Positions 34,664-44,896 of a stretch of 64,000 nucleotides of DNA are shown here, one piece after another (position 1 is the stretch's first letter; every line of letters starts with the position of its first letter). The notes beneath the pieces were generated by a model. It was not told where the DNA came from, searched no databases, and saw only the letters and a program-made list of their open reading frames with translations. The stretch comes from Henricia sp. BOLD:AAB3569. Taxonomy: Eukaryota; Echinodermata; Asteroidea; Spinulosida; Echinasteridae. The stretch spans positions 248,001-312,000 of the forward strand of contig JBBELK010000010.1 in the NCBI GenBank assembly GCA_037783545.1, written 5' to 3'. The position numbers and the translations under genes are program-made.

Positions 34664-36048
34664 ACAGGTTTATTTAACATTTTGACAAAACCAACTACAT
34701 GTGTACTCTAGGATGAATCTAGAATACCAACATGTATGCAATCCAAATGCAAAAAACCCAAAATCAATTATGGACAATTTTTTTCACGTGCGGGACATTC
34801 ATCATTATGCCGTGGCAGGGTCACATGTTTGCCGTCAAATGTTTAAAAACCCATGTGTGCGGTGTGCCAGGTAGGGTAAGTTTCCTGTCGAATACAGTAA
34901 TCTGTGCAATATGCATCCGACTTCAGTCTTCACTTTCCACAATAAGCGAAGTGTGTCCTTTACAAATGCGTATCCTCAACATGGCTAGCATGCTACGCAC
35001 GTGAGCTTGTTTATTGCTCACTCGAGACTCTTATTGCTACTTCCATTGGCGGTCAACGGTTAAAGAGCACAATGATTTATTGTGAGGTTTGTGCCACATA
35101 TTTACATGTATGAACTCAATCGTATACATTTATTTCATAAAGTCATTACAAATAACCCTCTGAAAACTATTGTAAATTCTTGAAATCGGGTGTTGCAGTG
35201 TTACAATAGAGCAGCCTACCTTCGAAAGTAAAGTTAACAACGACAGTTCCACTAACAACGACGAGTTCCCACACGGTGCTTTAACAACGACGCGCAGGCA
35301 TGCACACGGCCCATATACCAATGGTGCGCGCTCGTAAGTAGCGCGCTACTCATAATATTTCTCGTTGTTAAATCGTCGTTGTTAACTCATAAGTAAGTGC
35401 GTCCACATGGTCACTACTTACGAGCTTAACTTTAAGTTAACAACCATCGTCTGAACGCACCTTAGGTACAACAGTCACAAAAGCGCATGCAATTGTAAAC
35501 GTTGAAAAAGAACTGAAGTGTTGAACACCAAACTGACAAAAATCTTGCAGACATTTTACAAAACAGAAGGTAAAAAAAACTTTAGGTCCCATGTCTTTAT
35601 TTGTTTTAAAGACTGATAATACAAGATTATTGTTATAACAAAAGGTAATTTACAAAGTCCAAAAGACCTTGTAATATCTGTGTTCGACTGTATAAGCTTC
35701 ATTTTATATAACAATATATTTCGGGTTATATGAGAATTACATGTATACAAATATGGGTATTTCCACAGTAATGGGGTACATTTCTGTGACATACACGATC
35801 TTACATGTAGGTCCCAGTTCAGTTCAAATTAAATGTCTTAATTTTATCTTTGAATTATCCAGCGGGATAAACTTAAGACATCTGTAAGGAATTATTGACT
35901 TATTATTGACTTATTATTGACTTCATATTGACACATTATTCTTCATATTGACTTACATGAAAATACAGAACCCGCCTTTAGCTCGTTAGTATGTTCATAA
36001 CTCGTGCGGTATATATTCTCATATCACCCTCGAAGCCATCCAGTATAT
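34664..36048. other. Gene-free stretch with minor repeats
   Basis: A short repeat on gttaacaacgacg in both orientations occupies about 35228-35440. A microsatellite-like run of ttattgactta lies at 35888-35956. No coding or RNA signal is supported. Confidence 0.45.
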
Positions 36049-36464
36049 GGGTAATTCCCAAAATTAGGGGTCCAAAAATGTGATGACATGCTTTTTAAGA
36101 TTTTCAAGTGTTTTTAATTTTTATTTGAACAAATGCCACTCAAAATTTAATGTTTGTGTGTAGATATGGCACCAAGGTTAATGCAAACTCATTCTACAGC
36201 AAATTTTCATCGCCACGCGTAGGTAACCCGGGACATTAAACTTTGGAACAAATTATGGAACAAATATATACCATGGAAAAAAAGTATAAGCCTTTATGGT
36301 CTTTTGTTTTGAATATTGTTAAGGGATCAGAAAAAAAATATTGAAGAAAATTATGCTGCCCCCTAAAATTTGTGGTCCTAATTAAGTGGTGATTCTTGAA
36401 TCAGAGAGTGTCGTACGTAACTAGGACACCAAACATTTTGTACCCCTAATTTGGGGAATTACCC
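36049..36464. mobile_element. MITE with GGGTAATT termini, copy B
   Basis: gggtaattcccaaaattagg at 36049 and cctaatttggggaattaccc ending at 36464 are the TIRs. The interior (gatatggcaccaaggttaat, ctcattctacagc, cccgggaca) matches the copy at 2474-2861. No clear target duplication is visible here. Confidence 0.8.
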
Positions 36465-37351
36465 TCATAATTACAAAACACTGGCATCTTCCACAAGTCC
36501 CATCATTCAGGGGAAAATATGTAGATGATCCTCAGCAAACTTTGTGTTATATGTACTAGTATGGCATACAATGTATGGATTTACAAGACAGTATATGCAG
36601 GATGCATACAATTTTTAACATTAAACAATCAAAAGTAATTGCTCAGTACAAAGCCACTGGTTTAAGTGCAGCCATTTTATGTGAAGTACTTTTTCCTATG
36701 TAAACGTTGGCACACCGGATGTGACCGCAATAAGAGATTTTAGAGACGTGATAGCAGCAAACTCGCCGTTTCTTTAACAACATTTACATCACGTGTAAGC
36801 TAATGTGCATACATGATTGTATGCCACTGATCTGTATATACATGTACTGCTGGATTTTTGTACGAGAAATGAAGCAACGCGAATGTCATCTTGCTCAAGG
36901 CCTAAATAGTCATCGATCCCTTGTACCCCACTTAATGTGTGTATTCTAATAAGATTACATATTAGTATAATCAGTGTATAGGTAAGATGGTAAACGTTTG
37001 CATTACCCAGGGATCCCTTTAGATTGTAGTCGAGTCCGTCACAAGTCTATTAACTAGAAGCAAAGGACAAACAAGCACAAACGAATGCCTTTAACCCAGG
37101 GACTTGTGGTGGACTTTTGAAGGCTTTTGAGAACTTGTGATGGACTCTACTACAACCCTGTCTCTTACATGTATCAGTCTATTGTAAATAGGTCAGTGGA
37201 GCATTCAGAACATGAATGCACCACTATTGCGTTTTATTAGGATTTCGTTTCGTTCTGTCAAGACGTTTGGCCTATTTAACATTCCTGTCCACGTGATAAT
37301 AACGTTAATGTCCGTGATTTTCTCGCCAAGTAATAACATTGCTGTTCATTT
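36465..37351. other. Gene-free stretch
   Basis: AT-rich sequence with no supported feature. Confidence 0.5.
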
Positions 37352-37937
37352 CTTTAAAGGGCCTGTGACATCCTAAACAACTTTGTGCCTAAGCTTTGCT
37401 TCATAATGACGGATTACTTGTTCTGCAAGACATACTATTGTTCGTTTGGATGTAAAATCAATAAAAGGTGGCATTTTTCAACTTTGAAGATTTCATTGCA
37501 ATAAATCACAGACAGAGGGCGCTGTTTTGAGTGCATCACATAAGGAAGACAGAAGGGAAAAGTTAAGAAAAAACATAAGACTTCAAGTTGGACTTGTGGC
37601 AAATTGCTGCAGTTTCTACCCCCAGTTTTGTCATGGCTTACAGCAGGCAACATGTAAAACAAACTCAAACAGCCATGGATTACAAAAGTTTCAGGAAAAT
37701 TGAGAAAAAAAGTGGAATCTTTTGTGCACAGTTCAATGTGATTTTTCTGTGTTTGCCTCTTGTGACGTCGTGACCTTGGTCATGAATATGCATATTTGCA
37801 TTAGCATAAAAACTAAAAACCTTTGTTTTAACCCCCAAAGCAAGCTTCAAATAGGATTTTTATGACTTTAACTGAGTAAAGTGGTTTTAAAGCATAGATT
37901 TCATTGATAAAAATCCTAAATAAGGGGCCCTTTAAAG
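37352..37937. mobile_element. Interspersed element with CTTTAAAGGGCC ends, copy 1
   Basis: ctttaaagggcc at the left and ggccctttaaag at the right are inverted termini of a 586-bp unit. A second copy at 62391-62935 shares nearly the whole interior (ttgtgcctaagctttgcttc, cagacagagggcgctg, gtgacgtcgtgaccttggtc) but lacks the left end. Short open frames are not conserved in a convincing way. It carries an agagggcgc word at 37514-37522. Confidence 0.75.
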
Positions 37938-37949
37938 ACGCAATTTGTT

Positions 37950-39600
37950 AGTTTTATTTATGCGATAATTACGTTAATAGCACGTACCTTTAACGTTTTC
38001 GCCGGCTCTTCAAAGATATTTTTGGGGGTTCTCATGTGGCAATCACGTTAGTCGCCTGTGCTTTATTTCTGTCTACTTATCGCATTGTCATCTCGTTTTT
38101 CCAAGACGTTTTATTCACGTGAAAATTATTTGATTTGGCCTCGTTTTTGTCGTTCAGTAATCACGTTATTTTTAGGTGCTTCACGTGATAATAACCGACC
38201 AAAAACGTGCCTACTAGACGAGAAAAACATGATCCAATATCACTAAATTATCACGTGAAAAGTACCGCCATATGTGACGTATTAAAGGAACGAAAATAAA
38301 ACGTGATTAATAAACGGGAAAAACATGTTCAACAAACGTAAATATCTCGTGACAAGAACCGCTAAATATCGTTTGGGATAAACGGACTAAAAACGTAAGC
38401 ATTTTACGAGAAAAACACGGACAATAAACGGGATTGCCACGTGAATGCAACCTCCAACTAACGTTTTGGGAAACCGACCAAAAACGTGCTCACTGGACGA
38501 GAAAAACCATGAGCCAATATAGCCAAATTATCACGTGAAAAGTAACGCCATGTGACGTATTAAAGAAACGAAAGTTAAACGTGATTACTGAACGAGAAAA
38601 AAACATGTTCAACGAACGTGGATATCTCGTGACAAGAACCGCTAAATATCGTCTCGGATAAACTGATTAAAAACGTAAGCATTTCACGAGAAAAACACGG
38701 ACAATAAACGGGATTGCCACGTGAATGCAACCTCCAACTAACGTTTTGGGAAACCGACCAAAAACGTGCTCACTGGACGAGAAAAACCATGAGCCAATAT
38801 AGCCAAATTATCACGTGAAAAGTAACGCCATGTGACGTATTAAAGAAACGAAAGTTAAACGTGATTACTGAACGAGAAAAAACATGTTCAACGAACGTGG
38901 ATATCTCGTGACAAGAACCGCTAAATATCGTCTCGGATAAACGGATTAAAAACGTAAGCATTTCACGAGAAAAACACGGACAATAAACGGGATTGCCACG
39001 TGAATGCAACCACCAAATAACGTTTTGGGAAACCTACCAAAAACGTGCTTACTGGACGAGAAAAACATGAACCAATATTACCAAATTATCACGTGAACAA
39101 AAACTGCCATGTGACGTAATAAAGGAACGGAAGCTGAACGTGATTACTGAACGAGAAAAGCAAGTTCAAGAAACGTGATTATCGAGTGAATGTAACTGCC
39201 TGAGTACGTGATTTAAGAACAAAACAAAAACGTGATTTCTTCGCGAGAAAAAGCACGAGCCATTAACGTAACTGTCACATTTGCAAGAACCGCCTATTTC
39301 CGTTATTGAAGAACGCAACAAAAACGTCAATGCCTCACTAGGAAAAAAAACGGGTCATTGACGTGAAAATCACGTAAACAAATCTGCCAAATAACGTTGC
39401 CGGAAACCAGTTAAAGCGGTGATTACTGGACTAGAAAAACATGCGCCCAAAGTACGTGATGATCACTTGAGCGACACCGCCATAATAACGTTTTGGAGAA
39501 ACGGAAGAAGACTACAAATGCTGGACGAGAACAACATGAGAAATCCAAACGTGCACTGCTCAAGAATTGAGAACGGGTAAGTAACGTCATTTTGTGAAGT
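37950..39600 (+). repeat. Satellite array 2: trimeric higher-order repeat
   Basis: Monomers of about 93 bp each contain an aaaaacgtg block, an acgagaaaaac block, a cacgtga block and an aacgttttggg-like block. Every third monomer is near identical: aaaacgtgct/c recurs at 38202, 38481, 38761 and 39040, a period of 279-280 bp. Copies decay toward both ends. The coding frames seen are repeat by-products. Confidence 0.85.
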
Positions 39601-41095
39601 TCCATTGTAAAGCGATTTTCACGTAACAAATTCCCGTGAACCTTTGGTGAAAATAATTAACAACATTCACGGGATTATGTCCCAGGTGCCCCACGTAACT
39701 TTGATAGGCGAATTTCACGTGCTAATTTCGCTAGGTTTATTAACGGAAATATAACGTTGTCCTTTTGGTTATTATGCAGTTATCTCCCCGTGTGACAGAA
39801 ACTTTGCTAGCTGGTGAAAACGTATTAACAAGTTTTACGTGATTTACAAGCAATTTGCCAAACGTGACTATCACCAAAATGGGTGGGTGAATTTCACGTG
39901 TGAATAACGTTACTTAGTGGCTCGAAAATGCCGAGACTTTCACGTTATTATTGCGTTTCAACAGTACGAGGTATAATAACGGAAATATGACGTTCTCCTG
40001 TTGGTTATTTTGCAATTATCTCCCCGTGTAACATAAACTTTGCTAACTGGTGAAAACGTATTCACGCTATTCACGCTTATTTTACCTCTCTTTAGGAACA
40101 TGATTTACACGCAATTGCCAAACGTGACTATCACCAAAATGGGTTGGTGAATTTCACGTGTGAATAACGTTTCTGAGTGGCTGGAAAATGCCGAGACTTT
40201 CACGTTATTGTTCCGTTTCTACAGTACGAGGTTTATTAACGGAAATATAAACGTTTTCCTCTTGGTTATTATGCAGTTATCTCCCCGTGTGACAGAAACT
40301 TTGCTAACTGGTGAAAACGTATTAACGCTATTCACGCTCATTTTACCTCACTTTAGGAACGTGTATACAACGTAATGTTATGGTTATTTCTGTCAGTAAT
40401 GTTCCCGTTTTTAAATCACGTGAAGTTTTGGAGAAAACGTATCAACAAGTTTACGTGATTTACAAGCAGTTCCTAAACGTGACTATTACCAAAATGGGTG
40501 TGGGTGATTTCACGTGTGAATAACGTTTCTGAGCGGCTGGAAAATACCGAGACTTTCACGTTATTGTTCCGTTTCTACAGTACGAGATTTATTAACGGAA
40601 ATATAACGTTGTCCTTTTGGTTATTATGCAGTTATCTCCCCGTGTGACAGAAACTTTGCTAACTGGTGAAAACGTATTCACGCTATTCACGCTCATTTTA
40701 CCTCACTTTAGGAACGTGGATACAACGTAATGTTATGGTTATTCCTTCAGTAATGTTCCTGTTTTTAAATCACGTGATGTTTTGGAGAAAACGTATTACC
40801 AACTTTTAGGTGATTTTCACGCAATTGCCAAACGTGACTATCACCAAAATGGGTGGGTGAATTTCACGTGTGAATAACGTTACTTAGTGGCTCGAAAATG
40901 CCGAGACTTTCACGTTGTTATTGCGTTTCAACAGTACGAGGTATAATAACGGAAATATGACGTTCTCCTGTTGGTTATTTTGCAGTTATCTACCCGTGTA
41001 ACATAAACTTTGCTAACTGGTGAAAACGTATTCACGCTATTCACGCTCATTTTACCTCACTTATGAACGGGACTCGCACCAAATTAATTTGGTTT
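39600..41095 (+). repeat. Satellite array 3: about 355-bp unit
   Basis: ccgagacttt recurs at 39931, 40191, 40547 and 40901. Two intervals are 354-356 bp and one is 260 bp, which implies a deletion or a shorter variant. Each unit includes tcacgtgtgaataacgt, cagtacgaggtttattaacg, ttatctccccgtgt and tggtgaaaacgtatt. It directly follows array 2 and is also ACGT-rich, but the unit is different. Confidence 0.8.
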
Positions 41096-41819
41096 TTTCA
41101 CGCGATTCTGACGTTATTTTCACGTTCCCTTGTTTACTGGGTTCACTTACACATGTATGTGAATGAAGCGTGAAATAAGATGTACCGTAAATGCAATGTA
41201 CCGGTATGCATTTCTGTCCGAACATATTTCTATCCCCATTACATTTGAACTTCTGATACAAAATACATGCAGAGTGTGATCCAAAACTGGTAAACACTTG
41301 ATGAAAATTTCTTAAATGAATCAAAATAATATCTTGAACAGTAAAGAATTGTCCAGATTTTACAATCATTTTTCAAAAATGAACAGAATAAATTTTGCTG
41401 GGCACACTGTCAGTGTTGTCCAGACTAGATTTAAGAGTAAAGGGTGAACAAATATGAGTTGTCGGTTATGTACTGAGATTTAAAAGTAATTCTGATACTA
41501 CTTAGGGAATACAAGATTTCTTTTGTAAAATCGAAAAAAATAGCCGGCAGCATATGACAGAGTAGCCGGTGAAATCGCCGGAAGCTGATACTTCTGAACA
41601 ACACTGACTGTGCCATCACATTTTCATTTGTTGTATTGACCAAGGAAAGGCATTTGTCTCTTGATTTCCGTCACTCATGTGATGGACGAAATTTGATCAC
41701 GCTCTGCATGGAAAAACCTTCAGACTTTTGACTTGGCCCACATAAAAGTCATTAATTCCACCCCTTAAATGTTGAATGACCGATATGTCAGTAGGGGTAC
41801 AATACAGGGAAATGTTTAC
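41096..41819. other. Intron 3, exon-proximal part with inverted repeat
   Basis: The stretch 41621-41711 (ttttcatttgttgta through gctctgcatgg) is an imperfect reverse complement of 43811-43905 in intron 1. The two copies flank exons 2 and 3. Both contain a small palindrome of the form ccgtcnctcanntgagngacgg. No coding signal beyond the exon boundary is evident. Confidence 0.6.
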
Positions 41820-42327
41820 CGCTGTTGAGATAGGCAGACTTTTCCCCAGTATGTTCGCACAAGATACTCTCCACTGCTTGTCTGATTGAGGAGGCTCATC
41901 TAGATTAAAATCCAGCTGCCTGAGTGCATAAACTGTCTTCGACAAATCTGGACGTTATCTCTTAGGTTTCGGTCTCGCCTTAAATATGTGCTGTCATTGT
42001 GTTGAGATGCTAATCTTAATGCTTGATTGCGGTCCAAGCCCTGGTAGATTTTGACATCAATTGTTTTAAGCGATCTGAAGGCGTCATCGTCAGTAAGCTC
42101 TTTAATGGCACTGGTGAGATGATTTCCCCCAAGAGTGTAGAATTGTGATCTGTTGGGGTTTTCTGCATCGAAAGTGTCTCCAATTAACAAGACAGGTAAC
42201 ACTGTGCTTATTGAGGGTTTCTTCCTGAGGCCGGCCTTGATTTCATCCTTATGTCTTTGATCTACAGCTCTGAGGAGAAGCTCCTCAGGTGGCCGTTTTA
42301 AGTTGTCAAGGTCAACATGAAAGGTAC
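41820..42327 (-). CDS. ParB-like gene, exon 3: ParB/sulfiredoxin-like domain
   Basis: The acceptor tttctttccag lies above 42327 and the proposed donor ACAGCG|gtaaac ends the exon at 41820. The frame begins GTFHVDLDNLKRPPEELLLR (residues 60-79 of the model), continues through HKDEIKAGLRKKPSI, VLPVLLIGD, QFYTLGGNHLTSAIKEL (GGNH at 126-129), then VKIYQGLDRNQALRLASQHN. This order of N-terminal strand, helix, VxPVLL strand, GGNH loop with helix, and a final strand with an ALxLA helix is that of the ParB N-terminal/sulfiredoxin fold, where the GxxR-type loop binds phosphate. After about residue 195 the frame breaks. A frame two bases away continues with DEPPQSDKQWRVSCANILGK. One extra base in each of two short runs (41910-41960) would explain it. 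So this is either an assembly error or a decayed gene. Nuclear or nuclease function is not shown. Confidence 0.82.
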
Positions 42328-42571
42328 CTGGAAAGAAATGCAACACACGATGAGAAAGGCATAATGACAATAGAACTTCATTACTGTACCTCATTACTGT
42401 GGTTGACACAAATTAAACTTTTACGGACTGGTATACGGTACATGTACGTATATTGTACAACTGTAAAACAAGAACAACATTGATAATTTTTGCCGTGATC
42501 TTGTGAATGTTCCTGATAGCATGTGACTTTGCTAATGACCAACTATTCTATTACAGGCAGAACGGGATTGG

Positions 42572-43475
42572 TAAACCGTTGCAAATGGTTTTAATTTATC
42601 TCCCTGTGTGATTAAATATATGCATGATTTGAAATAACCCGAGCAAAAACCAGCTCCGTACTTAGTCTAACTTTTGAGAAAAAAAAAGAAAAAAAAAGGC
42701 TTTACGGTCACTTCGCCTTGAAACCATTTCGCCCCGAACCACTGACTTCGCCCTGAACCACGGCCTGTGCACGAAGTACATGTATTTTTGGGCGAAGTGG
42801 CATTCGGACGAAGTGGTGTGAGAACAAAGTTGTTTGGGGCCTATAGGTGGCTTTTGAGGCGAAGTGGTTTAGGGTGGAGTGTAGTCTTTATGAAAGATGT
42901 TCCCAACGTTGTTAGGTTTGTGTACGTGCGCACAGTCGACATTGCATAGTGCGGACAGGGAACTAGTCTTATAATGCACCGGCTGGCTGCCGTTCATAAG
43001 AACGTCTTTGGAATCCTCATTTTGTTTTATGTCGTTACGTTGTTACAAAGAAAACGTGTGGACTTATGATGGCAGATCGTGGCTGTTTTGACATGGTTTA
43101 CGTATGCGTGGAATGTGCTTGGAATTTTGCGAGCAAACCACGTGACTCGTAAGAGGATTCCAAAGACGTTCTAACAAACAGCAGTCAGCTGGCGCATAGC
43201 TAGACTAATAGTTCCCTGTCCGCACTATGCAATGTTGACCAAGCGCATGTCATGCACATACATGTACAAAACATGTACATGTACACGAACCAAACAACGT
43301 TAGAATAGAACGTCTTTCACAAAGACTAGGCGAAGTGGTGCAGGGCGAAACGGTTTTGGGGCGAAGGGAATTTTCGTCTCATGCATGAGACGGAAAATAA
43401 TTGTTTTACTAATTTCTCAAAAAATACATAGCACTTTAGACAAAACTATTTCAGGGGAAGTTTACTACCATCATC
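42572..43475. mobile_element. FB/TU-like element with 16-bp subrepeats, copy 2, interrupted
   Basis: Flanks cccgagcaaaaaccagctcc and caaaactatttcaggggaag match copy 1 at 8255-8640. Degenerate 16-bp units (gcgaagtggttttggg and complement) form the inverted arms. A 447-bp foldback is inserted at 42882-43328 within the right-hand run of units. It lies in intron 2 of the ParB-like gene. Confidence 0.65.
42882..43328. mobile_element. Foldback element nested in copy 2
   Basis: tagtctttatgaaagatgtt at 42882 pairs with aacgtctttcacaaagacta ending at 43328. Arms continue through tgcatagtgcggacagggaa and ttccctgtccgcactatgca and aacgtctttggaatcctc / gaggattccaaagacgtt. It interrupts the run of 16-bp units, so it inserted later. 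No open frame is conserved. Confidence 0.8.
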
Positions 43476-43652
43476 ATGTTTATGTAATAATGTGTTCTAA
43501 CTGTAAAACAATTCGTCTATTGGCCATGATTACAGAGAACTTGCTACACATGTACCCAACAATAATTGAAGGTCTTCACAATATACTTCAACTGACCCCC
43601 TCCCATGCACCGGCCCCCTTCCTTAGAAAAGGGCTTTTACTATTTTACTTAC

Positions 43653-43772
43653 CAATGAACTTATCCTCAATGTCCTTGTCAACTTTGTCAACAATGCTAA
43701 CATGGCGCTTGACAGGAGTCATGTCTGGGTGCTTTGCATTTGAAATTGACCTTTTCCTGGCAGGTGTGCTAG
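43653..43772 (-). CDS. ParB-like gene, exon 2
   Basis: The acceptor aacttttaacag lies above 43772 and the donor TTCATTG|gtaagta ends the exon at 43653. The 120 bp begin with two bases completing a codon from exon 1 and end with one base that joins exon 3 to give Gly. The frame reads STPARKRSISNAKHPDMTPV, then KRHVSIVDKVDKDIEDKFI, a basic, probably disordered lead into the ParB-like domain. The KRS and KRH basic clusters could serve nuclear localisation, which is inference only. Both splice sites are strong and the phase fits exon 3. Confidence 0.72.
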
Positions 43773-43929
43773 CTGTTAAAAGTTAAAGGGAAAACAATTG
43801 TAATAGAATTCATACGAGCTTGATCCAATTCCGTCCCTCACATGAGGGACGGAAATCAGGAGACAATGCCTTTCCTTATAATCAATACCGGTACAACAAA
43901 TGAAAACTAAAGTGAACCTGTATGTTTAC

Positions 43930-43987
43930 CTGCTACTGGTGTTAATACACACACCCAGTTTATCACATGTGCTAGCTGTCCTGCCAT
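43930..43987 (-). CDS. ParB-like gene, proposed exon 1 with start codon
   Basis: An ATG at 43987 in the context catcATGG opens a frame MAGQLAHVINWVCVLTPVA ending at the donor GTAGCAG|gtaaac (43930). Phase 1 matches the start of exon 2. The exon is short and not recognisable by itself, so it could be wrong. Upstream ATGs exist in the presumed leader. A CpG-rich block at 44093-44215 lies about 110-230 bp upstream, as expected for a promoter. Confidence 0.45.
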
Positions 43988-44092
43988 GATGTGAGAACAC
44001 AGGACTAGACAATGCTAGACATCGTACATACTGTACATGCATAGTAAGCGGGCGACAGTAAGCTCTGCATACATGTAACATTATACAAAACT

Positions 44093-44215
44093 GGTGCGCG
44101 CGCACGGCGCTGTTACTTTAAAATCCCCTAGGCGTTGTTATTGATTGTGTCGGTTAATTGACTGTGTCGCGGCGATCGGTTTTCACGCGGACGGACGCAC
44201 GTTCTAGGGCATAGA
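44093..44215 (-). promoter_or_regulatory. CpG-rich block, candidate promoter of the ParB-like gene
   Basis: CpG is locally frequent (gtgcgcgcgcacggcgc, gtcgcggcgatcgg, cacgcggacggacgcacg) in a CpG-poor neighbourhood, just upstream of the proposed minus-strand start codon at 43987. No convincing TATA box is placed. The call rests on composition and position alone. Confidence 0.3.
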
Positions 44216-44263
44216 CTATTGTAGCGGTCACAGATAACATGCTGTATTTAGAAAGAAAGAAAC

Positions 44264-44830
44264 GATGACGTCATGTATTATATGAATTAAAAGTAGCAAT
44301 TGGTTTTTGAAGTGGAAACATTTGAAAAAGCACCACGCTTTGTTCAAAGTACAGACTCTTGTAGTGCATTCAAATTAAAAAGAAGACCAAGTATAATAAG
44401 CTACATGTACTGTACATTAAAACTGGTGGTCACAAGCTTTAAAAGCAACAACTACATGTACTTCACCAGATGCAATATAGGTTACATGTACATGTACATG
44501 TAGCATGCATGTAGCGCTGGTCAATTTCAGTCAGGACAGTTTATGTAGATGCAGTGAACCATGAATGAACTAAATAAACAGCCACTGGCTTACCACCTGA
44601 CCACAGGATTAGCAGCTGAGTCTATTTCATGTAGTGTATGTGCCATGAAACAGTAATGCCATGTTCATTCATGGAGGAAGTGTATCATGTTCATTCATGG
44701 TGGAAGGTAAAATACCTTCCTCCATGGTTCAATGCAGACCAGATGCTTGGCACAATTATGTTATAAGCTTAATCTCGATTTGGTTGTGTTTTTTTTTGGT
44801 AATTTTTATACTGAATGAGCCGGATTCATT
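44264..44830 (+). repeat. Dispersed duplicate, copy 1
   Basis: The order of blocks gatgacgtcatgtattatat, acgctttgttcaaa, acagactcttgtag, gtgaaccatgaatgaa, gccatgaaacagtaatgcca and gatgcttggcacaatta is repeated at 52556-53270 in the same orientation with moderate divergence. No terminal repeats are clear. It is probably an old interspersed repeat. Confidence 0.6.
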
Positions 44831-44896
44831 TTGTTATACAGTACTTCGCAGAAGTTTACCTTACGAAATGAATCCCACAGTTAAGCTTAAATCACA

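Larger units (their letters stand above)
7890..41819 (-). other. Proposed 34-kb intron 3 of the ParB-like gene
   Basis: If exons 3 and 4 belong to one transcript, everything between 41819 and 7890 is intron. It contains three satellite arrays, several foldback elements and many MITEs, but no other segment with paired splice sites and a recognisable protein. The alternative is two separate loci of the same family, each partial, whose phases match by chance. Confidence 0.5.

Noticed and set aside
37352-37520. Possible THAP-like zinc finger (CKTYYCSFGCK)
   Set aside because: Only a few cysteines in a short frame, no downstream AVP-type motif, and the region is a dispersed non-coding repeat with inverted ends.
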